Positions 38,219 through 47,337 of a DNA stretch of 64,000 bases are shown here, one piece after another. Position 1 is the stretch's first letter. The number at the start of each line of letters is the position of its first letter. A program made the position numbers and the translations under genes. Source of the stretch: Bradyrhizobium liaoningense (GTDB taxonomy: Bacteria > Pseudomonadota > Alphaproteobacteria > Rhizobiales > Xanthobacteraceae); contig NZ_JAFCJM010000036.1 of assembly GCF_018130955.1 (NCBI RefSeq), positions 1 through 64,000 on the forward strand. Direction: 5' to 3'. The notes beneath the pieces are model-generated. The model worked only from the letters and a program-made list of their open reading frames with translations. It ran no database searches and had not been told where the DNA came from.

Positions 38219-39412
38219 ATGCCGCGCTTGGAGATGGACGGAACGGATATCCCGCACGCTCGCCCGGGCGAGGCGGCCACAACACTCGAAGGGCTGGCGA
38301 CGCCGGCCCTCCTGCTCGACAGAGGCCGGCTGGATCGCAATCTTGCCCGTCTATCCTCGCGTATGGCCGCGCGCGGTGTCGCGCTGCGGCCCCACATGAA
38401 AACCGGAAAATCAATTGACGTTGCCCAACGCGCCTATCCATCGGGGGCGGGACCAATCACTGTCTCAACCCTGGCGGAGGCGGAGTACTTCGCGCAGCAC
38501 GGCTTCCGGGACATCATTTATGCAGTGGGACTTGCACCCCACACCGCCGCGAGGGCGATGCACCTGCGGAAAGCAGGCATCGATATCAAGGTGCTGCTGG
38601 ATTCGCCCGAGCAGGCCGCCATGCTTGGCGCGGCCGGTCGTGCCGCTGGTGTGACACCGTCCGCCTTCATCGAGATCGACTGCGACGGTCATCGCGGCGG
38701 GCTGACCGCGATCGATCCGAAACTCGTGGTCGTTGCAGCCGCTATGGACGAGGCCGGCGTCAAGCTTGCCGGCGTTCTCGCCCATGCCGGCGAATCCTAT
38801 GGCCTCAGCGTGCCCGCGGCCCTTGTCTCGGCTGCGGATAACGAGCGCGCCGTAGCCGTCGCCGCCGCAACGACATTGCGCGCGGCCGGCCATGAATGTC
38901 CTGTCGTCAGTGTCGGCTCGACGCCGACCGCGCATTTCGCCGAAGACCTGACCGGCGTCACGGAAATGCGCGCCGGCGTCTACATGTTCTTCGATCTGGT
39001 CATGCACGGCGTCGGGGTCTGCACGACCGACGACATCGCCATCTCGGTGCTCGCCACCGTGATCGGCAAGAAGCCCGAGAAGGGCTGGATTTTAGTCGAT
39101 GCGGGATGGATGGCGCTGTCGCGCGACCGCGGCACCGCGGCACAGCGGGTCGACCAGGGATACGGTCTGGTCTGCGATGTAGCCGGCAAGATCTATCCCG
39201 ACCTGATCGTTTCGCAAGCGAGCCAGGAGCACGGCATCCTCGCCATCAGACCCGGGTCGGCGCGCACCTTGCCCGACCTGCTGATCGGCGCGAAAGTCAG
39301 GATCCTCCCCAATCACGCCTGTGCGACGGCGTCGCAACACGAATTGTACAACGTCGTCTCCGCCGACAGCAACGCGATCGAAGCGCGATGGCCCCGGATG
39401 CGCGGCTGGTAG
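38219..39412 (+). CDS. D-threonine aldolase/D-serine dehydratase-like PLP enzyme
   Basis: A 397-residue fold-type III protein: the PLP lysine K61 in RPHMKTGKS, the barrel motif EIDCDGHRGGL, and the C-terminal metal site NHACATASQH (His and Cys ligands) typical of the DSD1 group. Such enzymes cleave D-3-hydroxyamino acids to glycine plus an aldehyde, or deaminate D-serine. The start lies behind AGGAGG, twelve bases after the GNAT. An aldehyde dehydrogenase follows, consistent with aldehyde release. Confidence 0.87.
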   Translation: MPRLEMDGTDIPHARPGEAATTLEGLATPALLLDRGRLDRNLARLSSRMAARGVALRPHMKTGKSIDVAQRAYPSGAGPITVSTLAEAEYFAQHGFRDIIYAVGLAPHTAARAMHLRKAGIDIKVLLDSPEQAAMLGAAGRAAGVTPSAFIEIDCDGHRGGLTAIDPKLVVVAAAMDEAGVKLAGVLAHAGESYGLSVPAALVSAADNERAVAVAAATTLRAAGHECPVVSVGSTPTAHFAEDLTGVTEMRAGVYMFFDLVMHGVGVCTTDDIAISVLATVIGKKPEKGWILVDAGWMALSRDRGTAAQRVDQGYGLVCDVAGKIYPDLIVSQASQEHGILAIRPGSARTLPDLLIGAKVRILPNHACATASQHELYNVVSADSNAIEARWPRMRGW

Positions 39413-39434
39413 GCCGTCGAAAGGATCGCTTCCA

Positions 39435-40898
39435 ATGACCTCGCCCCTTCGACACCTGACGGAAGCCGGCTTCCTCGGAAAATTCTACATCGACGGAGAA
39501 TGGCGGAAGCCGATCGGATCAGTCACGGCAGCAGCAACCGTCGTCAATCCGGCGACGGAGCAGCCAATCGCTGACGTCGCGCTCGGCGATGACGATGATG
39601 TGGACTGCGCCATAGCAGCCGCCAGACGAGCCTTCGCCGGCTGGTTCATGACACCGCCTGCTGAGAGAGCGGCGCTGCTCGACCGGGTTCATGGTTTGCT
39701 CCTCCAGCGGCTGGAGTTGTTCGCGCAGGTCCTCACATGCGAGATGGGAGCCGCCATCACCTATGCGCGCCGAGCCCAGGTGCCGCTGGCCGCCGAACAT
39801 ATCCGTGTCGCACGCGACAATCTCGCGACCTATCCGTTCGTCACCCCACGCGGCAGCACCGCGATCATGCACGAGGCGATCGGCGTCTGCGGGCTCATCA
39901 CGCCTTGGAACTGGCCGCTCTACCAGATCACAGCCAAGGTCGGCCCCGCGCTCGCAGCCGGTTGCACGGTGGTGTTGAAGCCGAGCGAATTATCGCCGCT
40001 GAGCGCCTTGCTATTCGCTGAGGTCATGGATGATGCCGGTTGTCCGCCCGGCGTCTTCAACCTCGTCAATGGAACAGGTCCGATCGTGGGCGCTCGTCTG
40101 GCGTCGCATGCGCAGGTGGACATGATCTCGATCACCGGCTCGACCCGGGCCGGCGTTTTCGTCGCGCAAGCAGCCGCGCCCACCGTCAAGCGCGTTGCCC
40201 AGGAGCTCGGTGGCAAGTCGCCGAATATCATCTTGCCGGACGCCGATCTCAGCCGTGCTGTTCCGCTCGGCGTCGGTGCCGCCTTTCGCAATCTCGGCCA
40301 ATCCTGCAGCGCGCCGACGCGCATGCTCGTGTCCCGATCGCAGATGGAGGAGGTCGAGACCTTGGCGGCAGCGGCCGCGTCAGAACTGGTGGTCGGCGAT
40401 CCCCTTGCGGAAAGCACGACCCATGGCCCGATCGCCAACCGGCCGCAGTTCGAGCGCATCCAGACCATGATCGGCGTCGGACTGGAGGAAGGAGCCAAGC
40501 TTGTCATCGGCGGGCCAGGGCGGCCCGCCGATCTTCCGATCGGCCTCTATGGGCGGCCGACGATCTTCTCGGACGTTCGTCGCGAGATGAGGATCGCTCA
40601 GGAGGAGATCTTCGGCCCCGTGTTGTCGATCATTCCCTACGACACCGTGGAGGAGGCGATCGAGATCGCCAACGACACTGTCTACGGCCTCGGCGCTCAC
40701 GTGCAAGGCACCGATATGGAGAAGGTGCGCGCAGTCGCCCGTCAGATCCAGTCGGGTCAAGTGCATCTCAACTATCCCGACTGGGACCCTAGCGCACCCT
40801 TTGGCGGATACAAGCGTTCCGGCAACGGTCGCGAATACGGCATCGAGGGCATGGAGGAGTATCTCGAGACCAAGTCCGTCCTCGGATTTTATCGATGA
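39435..40898 (+). CDS. NAD(P)-dependent aldehyde dehydrogenase
   Basis: A 487-residue ALDH with E257 (QELGGKSPN) and catalytic C291 (NLGQSCSAPTR), plus the C-terminal PFGGYKRSGNGREYG. The start is ATG 39435 behind AAGGA; the open frame further upstream is shadow. It overlaps the kinase start (ATGA), so the aldehyde it oxidises is likely made by the same pathway, either by the aldolase upstream or by the phospho-lyase-like enzyme downstream. Confidence 0.9.
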   Translation: MTSPLRHLTEAGFLGKFYIDGEWRKPIGSVTAAATVVNPATEQPIADVALGDDDDVDCAIAAARRAFAGWFMTPPAERAALLDRVHGLLLQRLELFAQVLTCEMGAAITYARRAQVPLAAEHIRVARDNLATYPFVTPRGSTAIMHEAIGVCGLITPWNWPLYQITAKVGPALAAGCTVVLKPSELSPLSALLFAEVMDDAGCPPGVFNLVNGTGPIVGARLASHAQVDMISITGSTRAGVFVAQAAAPTVKRVAQELGGKSPNIILPDADLSRAVPLGVGAAFRNLGQSCSAPTRMLVSRSQMEEVETLAAAAASELVVGDPLAESTTHGPIANRPQFERIQTMIGVGLEEGAKLVIGGPGRPADLPIGLYGRPTIFSDVRREMRIAQEEIFGPVLSIIPYDTVEEAIEIANDTVYGLGAHVQGTDMEKVRAVARQIQSGQVHLNYPDWDPSAPFGGYKRSGNGREYGIEGMEEYLETKSVLGFYR

Positions 40899-42022
40899 AT
40901 CCTGGCAGTCACCAGAAGCCGCTTTCAAGCCCAGGCATAGAAGCACCCGTGATTGCAACAGTCGACGATCTTTCTTGCGCGTCAGCGTCAACCGAAACCT
41001 ATTTTCGCGCGGCTGCTGCAATCCTGGCCGTGCGGTCCGACTCCTCGGGACCGGACATGTCGGCGGCGCTGCTGAAGCGTCACTACGGAGTGACCGGCTC
41101 GATCGCGGCGTTGTCCTCCGAGATCGAGCGCACCGTTGAAGTCGACACCCCGGACGGCCGTCGGTGCATCCTGAAGACGTCGACCAGACCGGAGGCTGTC
41201 GATAGCTTCCGCTTCCAGACCTCAGCCTTGGCAGGCTTGGAGGAGGCCGCGGGCTTCGTTGCACCCGCAGTGCTGCGCACGAGCAGCGGCGCATTGATGT
41301 TTGAGGAAGAAGGCATATGCGGGTTCCTGCAAACCCGGCTAGAGGGCATTCCGCTGCACCAGGCGATGCGCACTCCCGACCTGCTATTTCGGACTGGCCG
41401 CGCCCTCGCTCGGCTTGATTTAGCGCTTGCGCAAGTCAACGGGCTTGCAGCCCATCGGCCCGTTCTTTGGCATGTCGGGTGCTGGTCGCGGCTGATGGAA
41501 CTGGAGCAGTACCTACCAAGCCGGCGTGTTACCGATAGTGTTCGCGCCGCCATGGCGGAGTATCTGGAGTCTGTTGAGCCGCAAATCTCGAACGTCGTCT
41601 GGCAGGTCACTCACAACGATCCCAGCCCGTTCAACATGATTGCGACTGGCCAGGGACTGGGCTTCATCGATTTTGGTGATGGCTGCTGGAACCCCAGGAT
41701 CCAGGATCTGGCCATTGCAGCAAGCCACCTCGTATCAGATTCGACGCTTCCTCTGGGGGGCGCCGAACATCTCATTGCCGGCTATGCCTCTGTCATTGCG
41801 CTTTCAAGGCTGGAAGCAAGGCTCCTCGTCGGACTGATGCGGGCGCGACAAAGTGCATTGATCCTGGTCAATTACTGGCGCGCCCACCTTTTTCCGGCCG
41901 ACGCCCACTACATCAAAAAGAACGTCGCGCGTGCCGAGCACGGCCTTTCTATCCTGGAGCCTCTTGATGCAGCGTTGGGCGAGGCGGCAGTCCTGGCGGC
42001 AGTATCGTCGTCCTCGCCGTAA
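40895..42022 (+). CDS. APH-family kinase, hydroxylysine kinase-like
   Basis: A 375-residue phosphotransferase of the aminoglycoside/choline/homoserine-kinase family. The catalytic loop reads HNDPSPFN (D242, N247) in place of the usual HGD, and the metal-binding DFGD is at D259. The same variant loop occurs in hydroxylysine kinases (AGPHD1 type), from memory. It sits between an aldehyde dehydrogenase and a PHYKPL-like class III enzyme, which is the expected partner of such a kinase. Confidence 0.8.
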   Translation: MNPGSHQKPLSSPGIEAPVIATVDDLSCASASTETYFRAAAAILAVRSDSSGPDMSAALLKRHYGVTGSIAALSSEIERTVEVDTPDGRRCILKTSTRPEAVDSFRFQTSALAGLEEAAGFVAPAVLRTSSGALMFEEEGICGFLQTRLEGIPLHQAMRTPDLLFRTGRALARLDLALAQVNGLAAHRPVLWHVGCWSRLMELEQYLPSRRVTDSVRAAMAEYLESVEPQISNVVWQVTHNDPSPFNMIATGQGLGFIDFGDGCWNPRIQDLAIAASHLVSDSTLPLGGAEHLIAGYASVIALSRLEARLLVGLMRARQSALILVNYWRAHLFPADAHYIKKNVARAEHGLSILEPLDAALGEAAVLAAVSSSSP

Positions 42023-42102
42023 CGCCGCTTAGGTTCGCTCGAACGACGGGGGCGTAAAATTTGCGAAGTAACCGCGGTATTCTTTCGAAAAGGCAGCAGC
42101 AC

Positions 42103-43431
42103 ATGTCCACAGATCTCATGCCCAACCGCTACAGACCTGGTGAATCAAACCTTCCTGGCCGCGAAGCCGAGCTCATTGCTCGTCGTGACAAAGTTCTGGG
42201 CGCTTCTTATCGGCTCCAGTACCGCAGGCCCGTGCACTTCGTTCGCGGCAAAGGTATGTGGCTCTACGATCCGGACGGGCGGGCCTATCTCGACTTCTAC
42301 AATAACGTGCCTTGTCTCGGCCATTGCCACCCGGAAGTAAACGCAGCAATGGCTGAGCAGGCGGGTCGAATAAGCGCCAACACGCGCTATCTCGAGCCAA
42401 CGCTTGTCGGCTATGCCGAGCGGCTCGCCGGGACTTTCCCGAACGAGCTCGATCGCGTGGTGTTTACCTGCACGGGGAGTGAATCCAACGATCTGGCGCT
42501 TCGCATTGCGCGATGTGCGAGCGGCAATGAAGGCGTGATCGTTTCCACCTATGCCTATCACGGCACGAGTGCTGCAATAGCTGCGGTTTCGCCGAACCTG
42601 GGCGACGCAGTCAAGCTCAGCCCATTCGTGCGGATGGTGTCCCTACCCGGGCCGGCGGGCATACCGGAAGCCCAGGCTGCGGACTATTTCGAGACACAGA
42701 TTCGTTCAGCCATGATGGATCTGAACCGTCGTGGCATGGGCGTTGCGGCCCTGCTCATCGACAGTATTTTTTCCAGCGACGGCGTATGGGTAGATCCTCC
42801 TGGCTTCATCGCGAGCGGAGCTGCGGCGGTGCAGGAGGCCGGTGGTCTCGTCATTGCCGACGAAGTTCAACCGGGCTTCGGACGAACTGGCGCTCACATG
42901 TGGGGCTTCGAGCGGCACGGGATCGTTCCGGATCTTGTTACCCTCGGCAAGCCGATGGGCAACGGATTTCCGATTGCCGCTGTCGTTGGTCGCAGAGCAT
43001 GGATGGACCAATTTGGTGCCACCTCTCGCTACTCGAACACATTCGCTGGAAACACAGTCGGGATAGCAACAGCGGACGCCGTGCTAAAAATCCTGCAGCG
43101 CGACCAAATCCCGCAAAAGGCGCTCGCCACGAGCCAGCGCCTCCGAGAGGAGCTGGAGAAGCTCGCAAAGCAGCGTAACGATGTCCGCGCGGTTCGAAAC
43201 GCCGGCCTCTTCTTCGGCGTCGAAATAGGATCTGAGGGCACCCCGGCAGCAGGTCGTCGTTTGATGGCTTTGGACCTGGTCAACACAATGCGGGATGACG
43301 GCGTGCTTATCAGCACGACCGGGGCCAATGAGGATACACTCAAAGTGCGCCCACCGCTGGTTTGCCAAGCCGAGCATGTTGACCTCTTCCTAGCAACCAT
43401 GGAGCGGGCGCTCATCAAGATCGCAGGTTAG
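42103..43431 (+). CDS. Class III aminotransferase-fold enzyme, phospho-lyase-like
   Basis: A 442-residue PLP enzyme: D253 in ADEVQPGFGR, PLP lysine K283 in TLGKPMGNGFP, and FTCTGSESNDLALRIAR. GKPMGNGFPIAAV and the C-terminal LKVRPPLVCQAEHVD are the pattern of the ethanolamine-phosphate/5-phosphohydroxylysine phospho-lyase branch rather than ordinary transaminases. I start it at ATG 42103 after AAGG; the frame is open to 42061. Together with the kinase upstream it could convert a phosphorylated hydroxy-amine to a semialdehyde. Confidence 0.82.
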   Translation: MSTDLMPNRYRPGESNLPGREAELIARRDKVLGASYRLQYRRPVHFVRGKGMWLYDPDGRAYLDFYNNVPCLGHCHPEVNAAMAEQAGRISANTRYLEPTLVGYAERLAGTFPNELDRVVFTCTGSESNDLALRIARCASGNEGVIVSTYAYHGTSAAIAAVSPNLGDAVKLSPFVRMVSLPGPAGIPEAQAADYFETQIRSAMMDLNRRGMGVAALLIDSIFSSDGVWVDPPGFIASGAAAVQEAGGLVIADEVQPGFGRTGAHMWGFERHGIVPDLVTLGKPMGNGFPIAAVVGRRAWMDQFGATSRYSNTFAGNTVGIATADAVLKILQRDQIPQKALATSQRLREELEKLAKQRNDVRAVRNAGLFFGVEIGSEGTPAAGRRLMALDLVNTMRDDGVLISTTGANEDTLKVRPPLVCQAEHVDLFLATMERALIKIAG

Positions 43432-43637
43432 ATCGCAGACGGGCGAGCACCTCGCACCGCCTGCGCCGGACTGGGACTCGGCCGGGCTTGAGCAGCTCGT
43501 ATCACTTAAGCGGCCAAAAACCCGAACATCTTGCGAAGTTCTGGACGATTTCAGCACATTCTATCGCGCGCACGATGCGATGAAGCGTTGATCGGAACTT
43601 TGCTTCCGTATCCTTGGCAGCCGAGGTTCGTTGGAAC

Positions 43638-44960
43638 ATGTCGCCACGCGTCGAGCGCATTCACAGCGATGAGCGTCTCCCGGCCGAGGCCGACGTCGTC
43701 ATCGTCGGCGGCGGCATCCTCGGCTCTACGGCCGCCTATTACCTGGCGAAGCGCGGCCTCTCTGTGGCGCTTCTCGAGAAGGGCCACGTCGCCTGTGAAC
43801 AATCGAGCCGCAACTGGGGTTGGTGCCGCCAGCAGAACCGCGACCGGCGCGAACTGCCGCTCTCGGTGCTCTCCATGCGGCTGTGGGACGAGCTCACGCG
43901 CGATATCAATCGGGACCTCGGATTTCGGCGCTGCGGCCTCGTCTATGCGACCCACGACGAGGCCGTGCTCGCCGGCTGGGAAAAGTGGCGCGAGGTCGCT
44001 AGGGAGTACGACGTCGACACACGCGTGCTGAGCCGGGCGGAGGTGGCCGAGCGCGTCCCCGAAGCGCGCGGCAAATGGGTCGGCGGGACCTATTCGGCTC
44101 GGGACGGCAAGGCCGAACCTGCGCTTGCTGCGCCGGCTATCGCCGAGGGGGCCAGAACTTTGGGCGCCACGATCCACCAGGGATGCGCGGCGCGGGCGCT
44201 CGATTTGGCCAATGGCAAGATTGCGGGCGTGCACACGGAGAAGGGCTATATCAGAACCAGCGCGGTGCTTTGCGCCGCCGGCGCCTGGTCCTCGCGCTTC
44301 CTTCGGCCGCTCGGGATCAGTTTCGCCCAAGCGAGCATCCGGCAGACCGCGCTGCGTTCCACCCCCACAATCAATATCGGCGAGGCGGTCTCCACACCCT
44401 ACTGCACGATCACGCGCCGACTGGACGGTAGCTACACGCTTGCGATCAGCGGAAAGGCGAACCTCGAAATCACGCCCCAGGCTATCCGGTATAGCCGGGA
44501 ATTCATGCCGCAGTTCTTGCGTCGTTTGAAAAACGTCAGGCTCGGCGTCGGCCAATCGTTCGTTTCTGGGCCGGATTCAATGCCCGCGCTGCTCACCAAC
44601 GACGATCGGATCTTCGAACAGAATCGCGTGCTAGATCCTCCGCCCTTGAAATGGCTGATGAGCCAAGTGGTGGAGAGTGTCCGGAAGACCTTCCCCCAAC
44701 TCGGCGAAATAAAGATCGATAGCGCCTGGGGCGGCTTCGTCGATTGCACGCCGGACGCAGTGCCCGTGGTGTCGCAGGTGGACGGGGTGGAAGGCCTCGT
44801 CCTGGCGGCGGGCTGCTCGGGGCACGGCTTCGGTTTAGGCCCGGGGCTCGGCTATCTGGCCGCAGATCTCGTCGTCAACGACACTCCTTGCGTCGATCCC
44901 ACACCGTTCCGGCTGTCGCGTCTGGTCGACGGCTCGAAGCTGGACATCGCCGCCATCTGA
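43638..44960 (+). CDS. FAD-dependent amino-acid/amine oxidoreductase (paralogue of 28516-29841)
   Basis: A 440-residue DAO-family protein: VVIVGGGILGSTAAYYLAKR at the N-terminus, EQSSRNWGWCRQQNRDRRE, and AAGCSGHGFGLGPGLGYLAA near the end. The WGWCRQQNRD block is shared with the enzyme at 28516 but not with the PuuB-like one. I use ATG 43638, where similarity begins. A terminator follows about 80 bp after the stop. Confidence 0.87.
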   Translation: MSPRVERIHSDERLPAEADVVIVGGGILGSTAAYYLAKRGLSVALLEKGHVACEQSSRNWGWCRQQNRDRRELPLSVLSMRLWDELTRDINRDLGFRRCGLVYATHDEAVLAGWEKWREVAREYDVDTRVLSRAEVAERVPEARGKWVGGTYSARDGKAEPALAAPAIAEGARTLGATIHQGCAARALDLANGKIAGVHTEKGYIRTSAVLCAAGAWSSRFLRPLGISFAQASIRQTALRSTPTINIGEAVSTPYCTITRRLDGSYTLAISGKANLEITPQAIRYSREFMPQFLRRLKNVRLGVGQSFVSGPDSMPALLTNDDRIFEQNRVLDPPPLKWLMSQVVESVRKTFPQLGEIKIDSAWGGFVDCTPDAVPVVSQVDGVEGLVLAAGCSGHGFGLGPGLGYLAADLVVNDTPCVDPTPFRLSRLVDGSKLDIAAI

Positions 44961-45038
44961 AGATCGAGCCGGCGATCGACCAGGTCGCGGCCTGATCCCG
45001 ACTTAGCAATCCCTAAAGGGCGTTTCCTCCCCAACTTG

Positions 45039-45066
45039 AGCCACTCCTTCGGAGTGGCTTTCTCTT
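45039..45066 (+). terminator. Factor-independent terminator after the FAD oxidase
   Basis: AGCCACTCC and GGAGTGGCT form a 9-bp stem with a three-base loop (45039-45059), followed by TTTCTCTTT. It lies between the oxidase and the convergent GlcD-type gene. Confidence 0.8.
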
Positions 45067-45160
45067 TATGGACAAGACGATTTGGCCAATCGAGGTGACT
45101 CGCCCGAACATGCACCGATTGGGCCCGGACGAAAGCACCGCCAGCTTGCCGGCCAATGGT

Positions 45161-46600
45161 TCAACGGGCAGACTTCTCTCCCAACGGACGAACGACCGCG
45201 CCGGCGTTCATGATGTCCGCCGGATCAAAGGCGGTCTTGATCCGGCACATCGCCGCAATACGCCCGACATCGCCGTACCGCTTCAGAAGGTGCTTCTTGA
45301 AACGACCGACGCCGTGCTCCGCGCTGAACGTGCCGCCGAGCGCCGCGGCTGTGTCGTAGAGTTGCAACGAAAGGCTGCTTTCGATCCCTTTGGTGAACTC
45401 CAGCCGGTCGACATCGGGAGGAACGAGCACGTTGTAGTGCAGATTGCCGTCGCCGACATGGCCGTAGACGGACAGTTCAAGGTTGGCGTCATACGATCGC
45501 ACCTGCGCGCCGGCCAGATCCAGAAAGCGCTGAATGGAGGAAAGTGGTACCGAGATGTCGTGCTTGACCGATCCGTTCCGGCGCTTCTCGCCCTCGGGGA
45601 TGGTCTCGCGGAGCCGCCACATCCCGGCCCGCTGTGATCCGCTCTGCGCCAGCAATGCGTCCTCGATCCATCCGGACTCGATCACCTCGGCCAGAACGGC
45701 TTCCATCAGTTCATCGAGATCGAGATGGCGTGAGGAAGAGGCGAGCTCGACGAGCACGGCACCTGCCGGGCCTGCTCGAAGGGAGGACGGGTCGATCATT
45801 GCTTCGGTCGCGAGCGTGATGGATCGGGCTGCCATGAATTCGAACGTGGTCAGCAGGTCTGCGGATTCGCGACGGACCAAGCCGAGAAGTTCGGCGAGCG
45901 GCACGCCGCTCGCGAGCTTCAGCCAGGCAGTCGCGCGGCGGACCGGCAAAGGCGCGAGACGCAACACTGCGCCGGTGACGATGCCGAGAGTCCCCTCGCT
46001 TCCGACGAAGCACTGCTTGACGTCGTAGCCGGTGTTGTTCTTCCGCAGCTTGCGCATGTCGGAGACCACCGTGCCGTCCGCCAGCACCGCCTCGATCCCG
46101 AGCAGCAGATCGCGAGTCATCCCGTACCTGACGACTGACAGCCCGCCGGCGTTCGTGCCGATGTTGCCGCCGATCCGGCAACTGCTTTCCGCGCCGAGGC
46201 TGAGCGGCAACAGAAGTCCGGCCGCCGCCGCGGCGTCCTGTGCGTTCTTCAGGATGACGCCGGCATCGACAGAGATGCTCATGGAGACGGGATCGATTTC
46301 GCGAATCCTGTCCATCCGCTCGAGGCTCACGATGATTTGGCGCCCGGACGCATCGGGCGTCGCTCCGCCGCAGTAGCTGGTGTTGCCGCCCTGCGGAACG
46401 ATCTCAATGCCGCGGTGCGCCGCCAGCCGCACGATGTCGACGACTTGTTTCGTCGTCGTCGGCCTCAGCACGGCAAGTGTGGATCCCGTGAAGAGCTGAC
46501 GTTGATCCGTTGTGTAGGTGGCGATCCGCTCTGGGTCGTCAACGATGCCCCCGCCGTCCAAAAGCTCGCGAAAGGCATGAACGTGTACTGACTGCGACAT
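45161..46600 (-). CDS. GlcD-type FAD-binding oxidase/dehydrogenase
   Basis: A 479-residue vanillyl-alcohol-oxidase-fold protein. The FAD_binding_4 domain (about 40-215) contains GGNTSYCGGATPDASG and GGNIGTNAGGLSVVRYG; the C-terminal oxidase domain has YGHVGDGNLHYNVLVP and SAEHGVGRFKK. Members oxidise D-2-hydroxy acids such as D-lactate, glycolate or D-2-hydroxyglutarate and pass electrons to the respiratory chain. A GGGAGC site precedes the start. It converges on the oxidase at 43638. Confidence 0.9.
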   Translation of the reverse strand: MSQSVHVHAFRELLDGGGIVDDPERIATYTTDQRQLFTGSTLAVLRPTTTKQVVDIVRLAAHRGIEIVPQGGNTSYCGGATPDASGRQIIVSLERMDRIREIDPVSMSISVDAGVILKNAQDAAAAAGLLLPLSLGAESSCRIGGNIGTNAGGLSVVRYGMTRDLLLGIEAVLADGTVVSDMRKLRKNNTGYDVKQCFVGSEGTLGIVTGAVLRLAPLPVRRATAWLKLASGVPLAELLGLVRRESADLLTTFEFMAARSITLATEAMIDPSSLRAGPAGAVLVELASSSRHLDLDELMEAVLAEVIESGWIEDALLAQSGSQRAGMWRLRETIPEGEKRRNGSVKHDISVPLSSIQRFLDLAGAQVRSYDANLELSVYGHVGDGNLHYNVLVPPDVDRLEFTKGIESSLSLQLYDTAAALGGTFSAEHGVGRFKKHLLKRYGDVGRIAAMCRIKTAFDPADIMNAGAVVRPLGEKSAR

Positions 46601-46876
46601 GCTTCAGCTCCCGATTGGCATCGGATCATCTTTGCGCGTTTGTGCGGCATTGCTTGCCGTTCGGTGGCGGTTTCGAAGACACCGATGCCGAAATGCCAGG
46701 ATTGTCGGCAGTTTGCACCGCTGCAACCTCGTCGAAGGTCTCCATTGTAGCTTCTGAACGTGGGATCAGAGGTGAGGATGCTTACGTCAACACGCTTGCA
46801 TGCGTGATGCCGCGAGCCACGGCCAAGTGAGTTTCAAGTAGCTCCGTTGCCCATCGCTCTAAGCTGCTCAAGAGCG

Positions 46877-47088
46877 TTTCGTTTGGAAACGGCAGCCAAG
46901 CAATTGAAATTGCTGAGGCGTGTTTTGACCATTTTTTCCAAATGCGCATTGAAATCATTGAACAATCAAACAGATTTTGAATCCGCCATTCGGATTCTGA
47001 TCCGTTGCGCTCAAAAGCACGCTCAAGCGCTTGAGTTCGTTAGGTACAGAAGGCCGGTAGGCGCGGGTCCTTGGGGGCGTTTGGAAAC
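46877..47088 (+). repeat. Right copy of the diverged ~213-bp repeat (partner at 876-1089)
   Basis: Same orientation as the left copy, with the identical 25-mer at 46932-46956 and the shared blocks TCCGCCATTCGGA and TTTGGAAAC. The tRNA-like 3' end of the left copy is replaced by unrelated bases. The surrounding gap 46601-47337 holds no gene I can support. The integrase wreck starts 250 bases further on. Confidence 0.6.
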
Positions 47089-47337
47089 CGCTGCTAACTC
47101 TCGGCACACCGTCCAGAAAAGTCTCCCGAGTTACACTGCCACACTCCTCAGGCGGCCAGCTCAAAGTCATGCTGCCTGCTGAATTCGTTCTTGCCCCTCG
47201 CCGGGAGTGTTTGGCTCCAATCGGACTTGGGTAACGGCTCTTCGGCTAGCCCCGGGACCGAGCCAATTGATCAGAGCTTTATGTTCCTTTAGCGAGTTAC
47301 CAAGCGCGGAAAACACGACGGTACTGATAGCTTGTTG

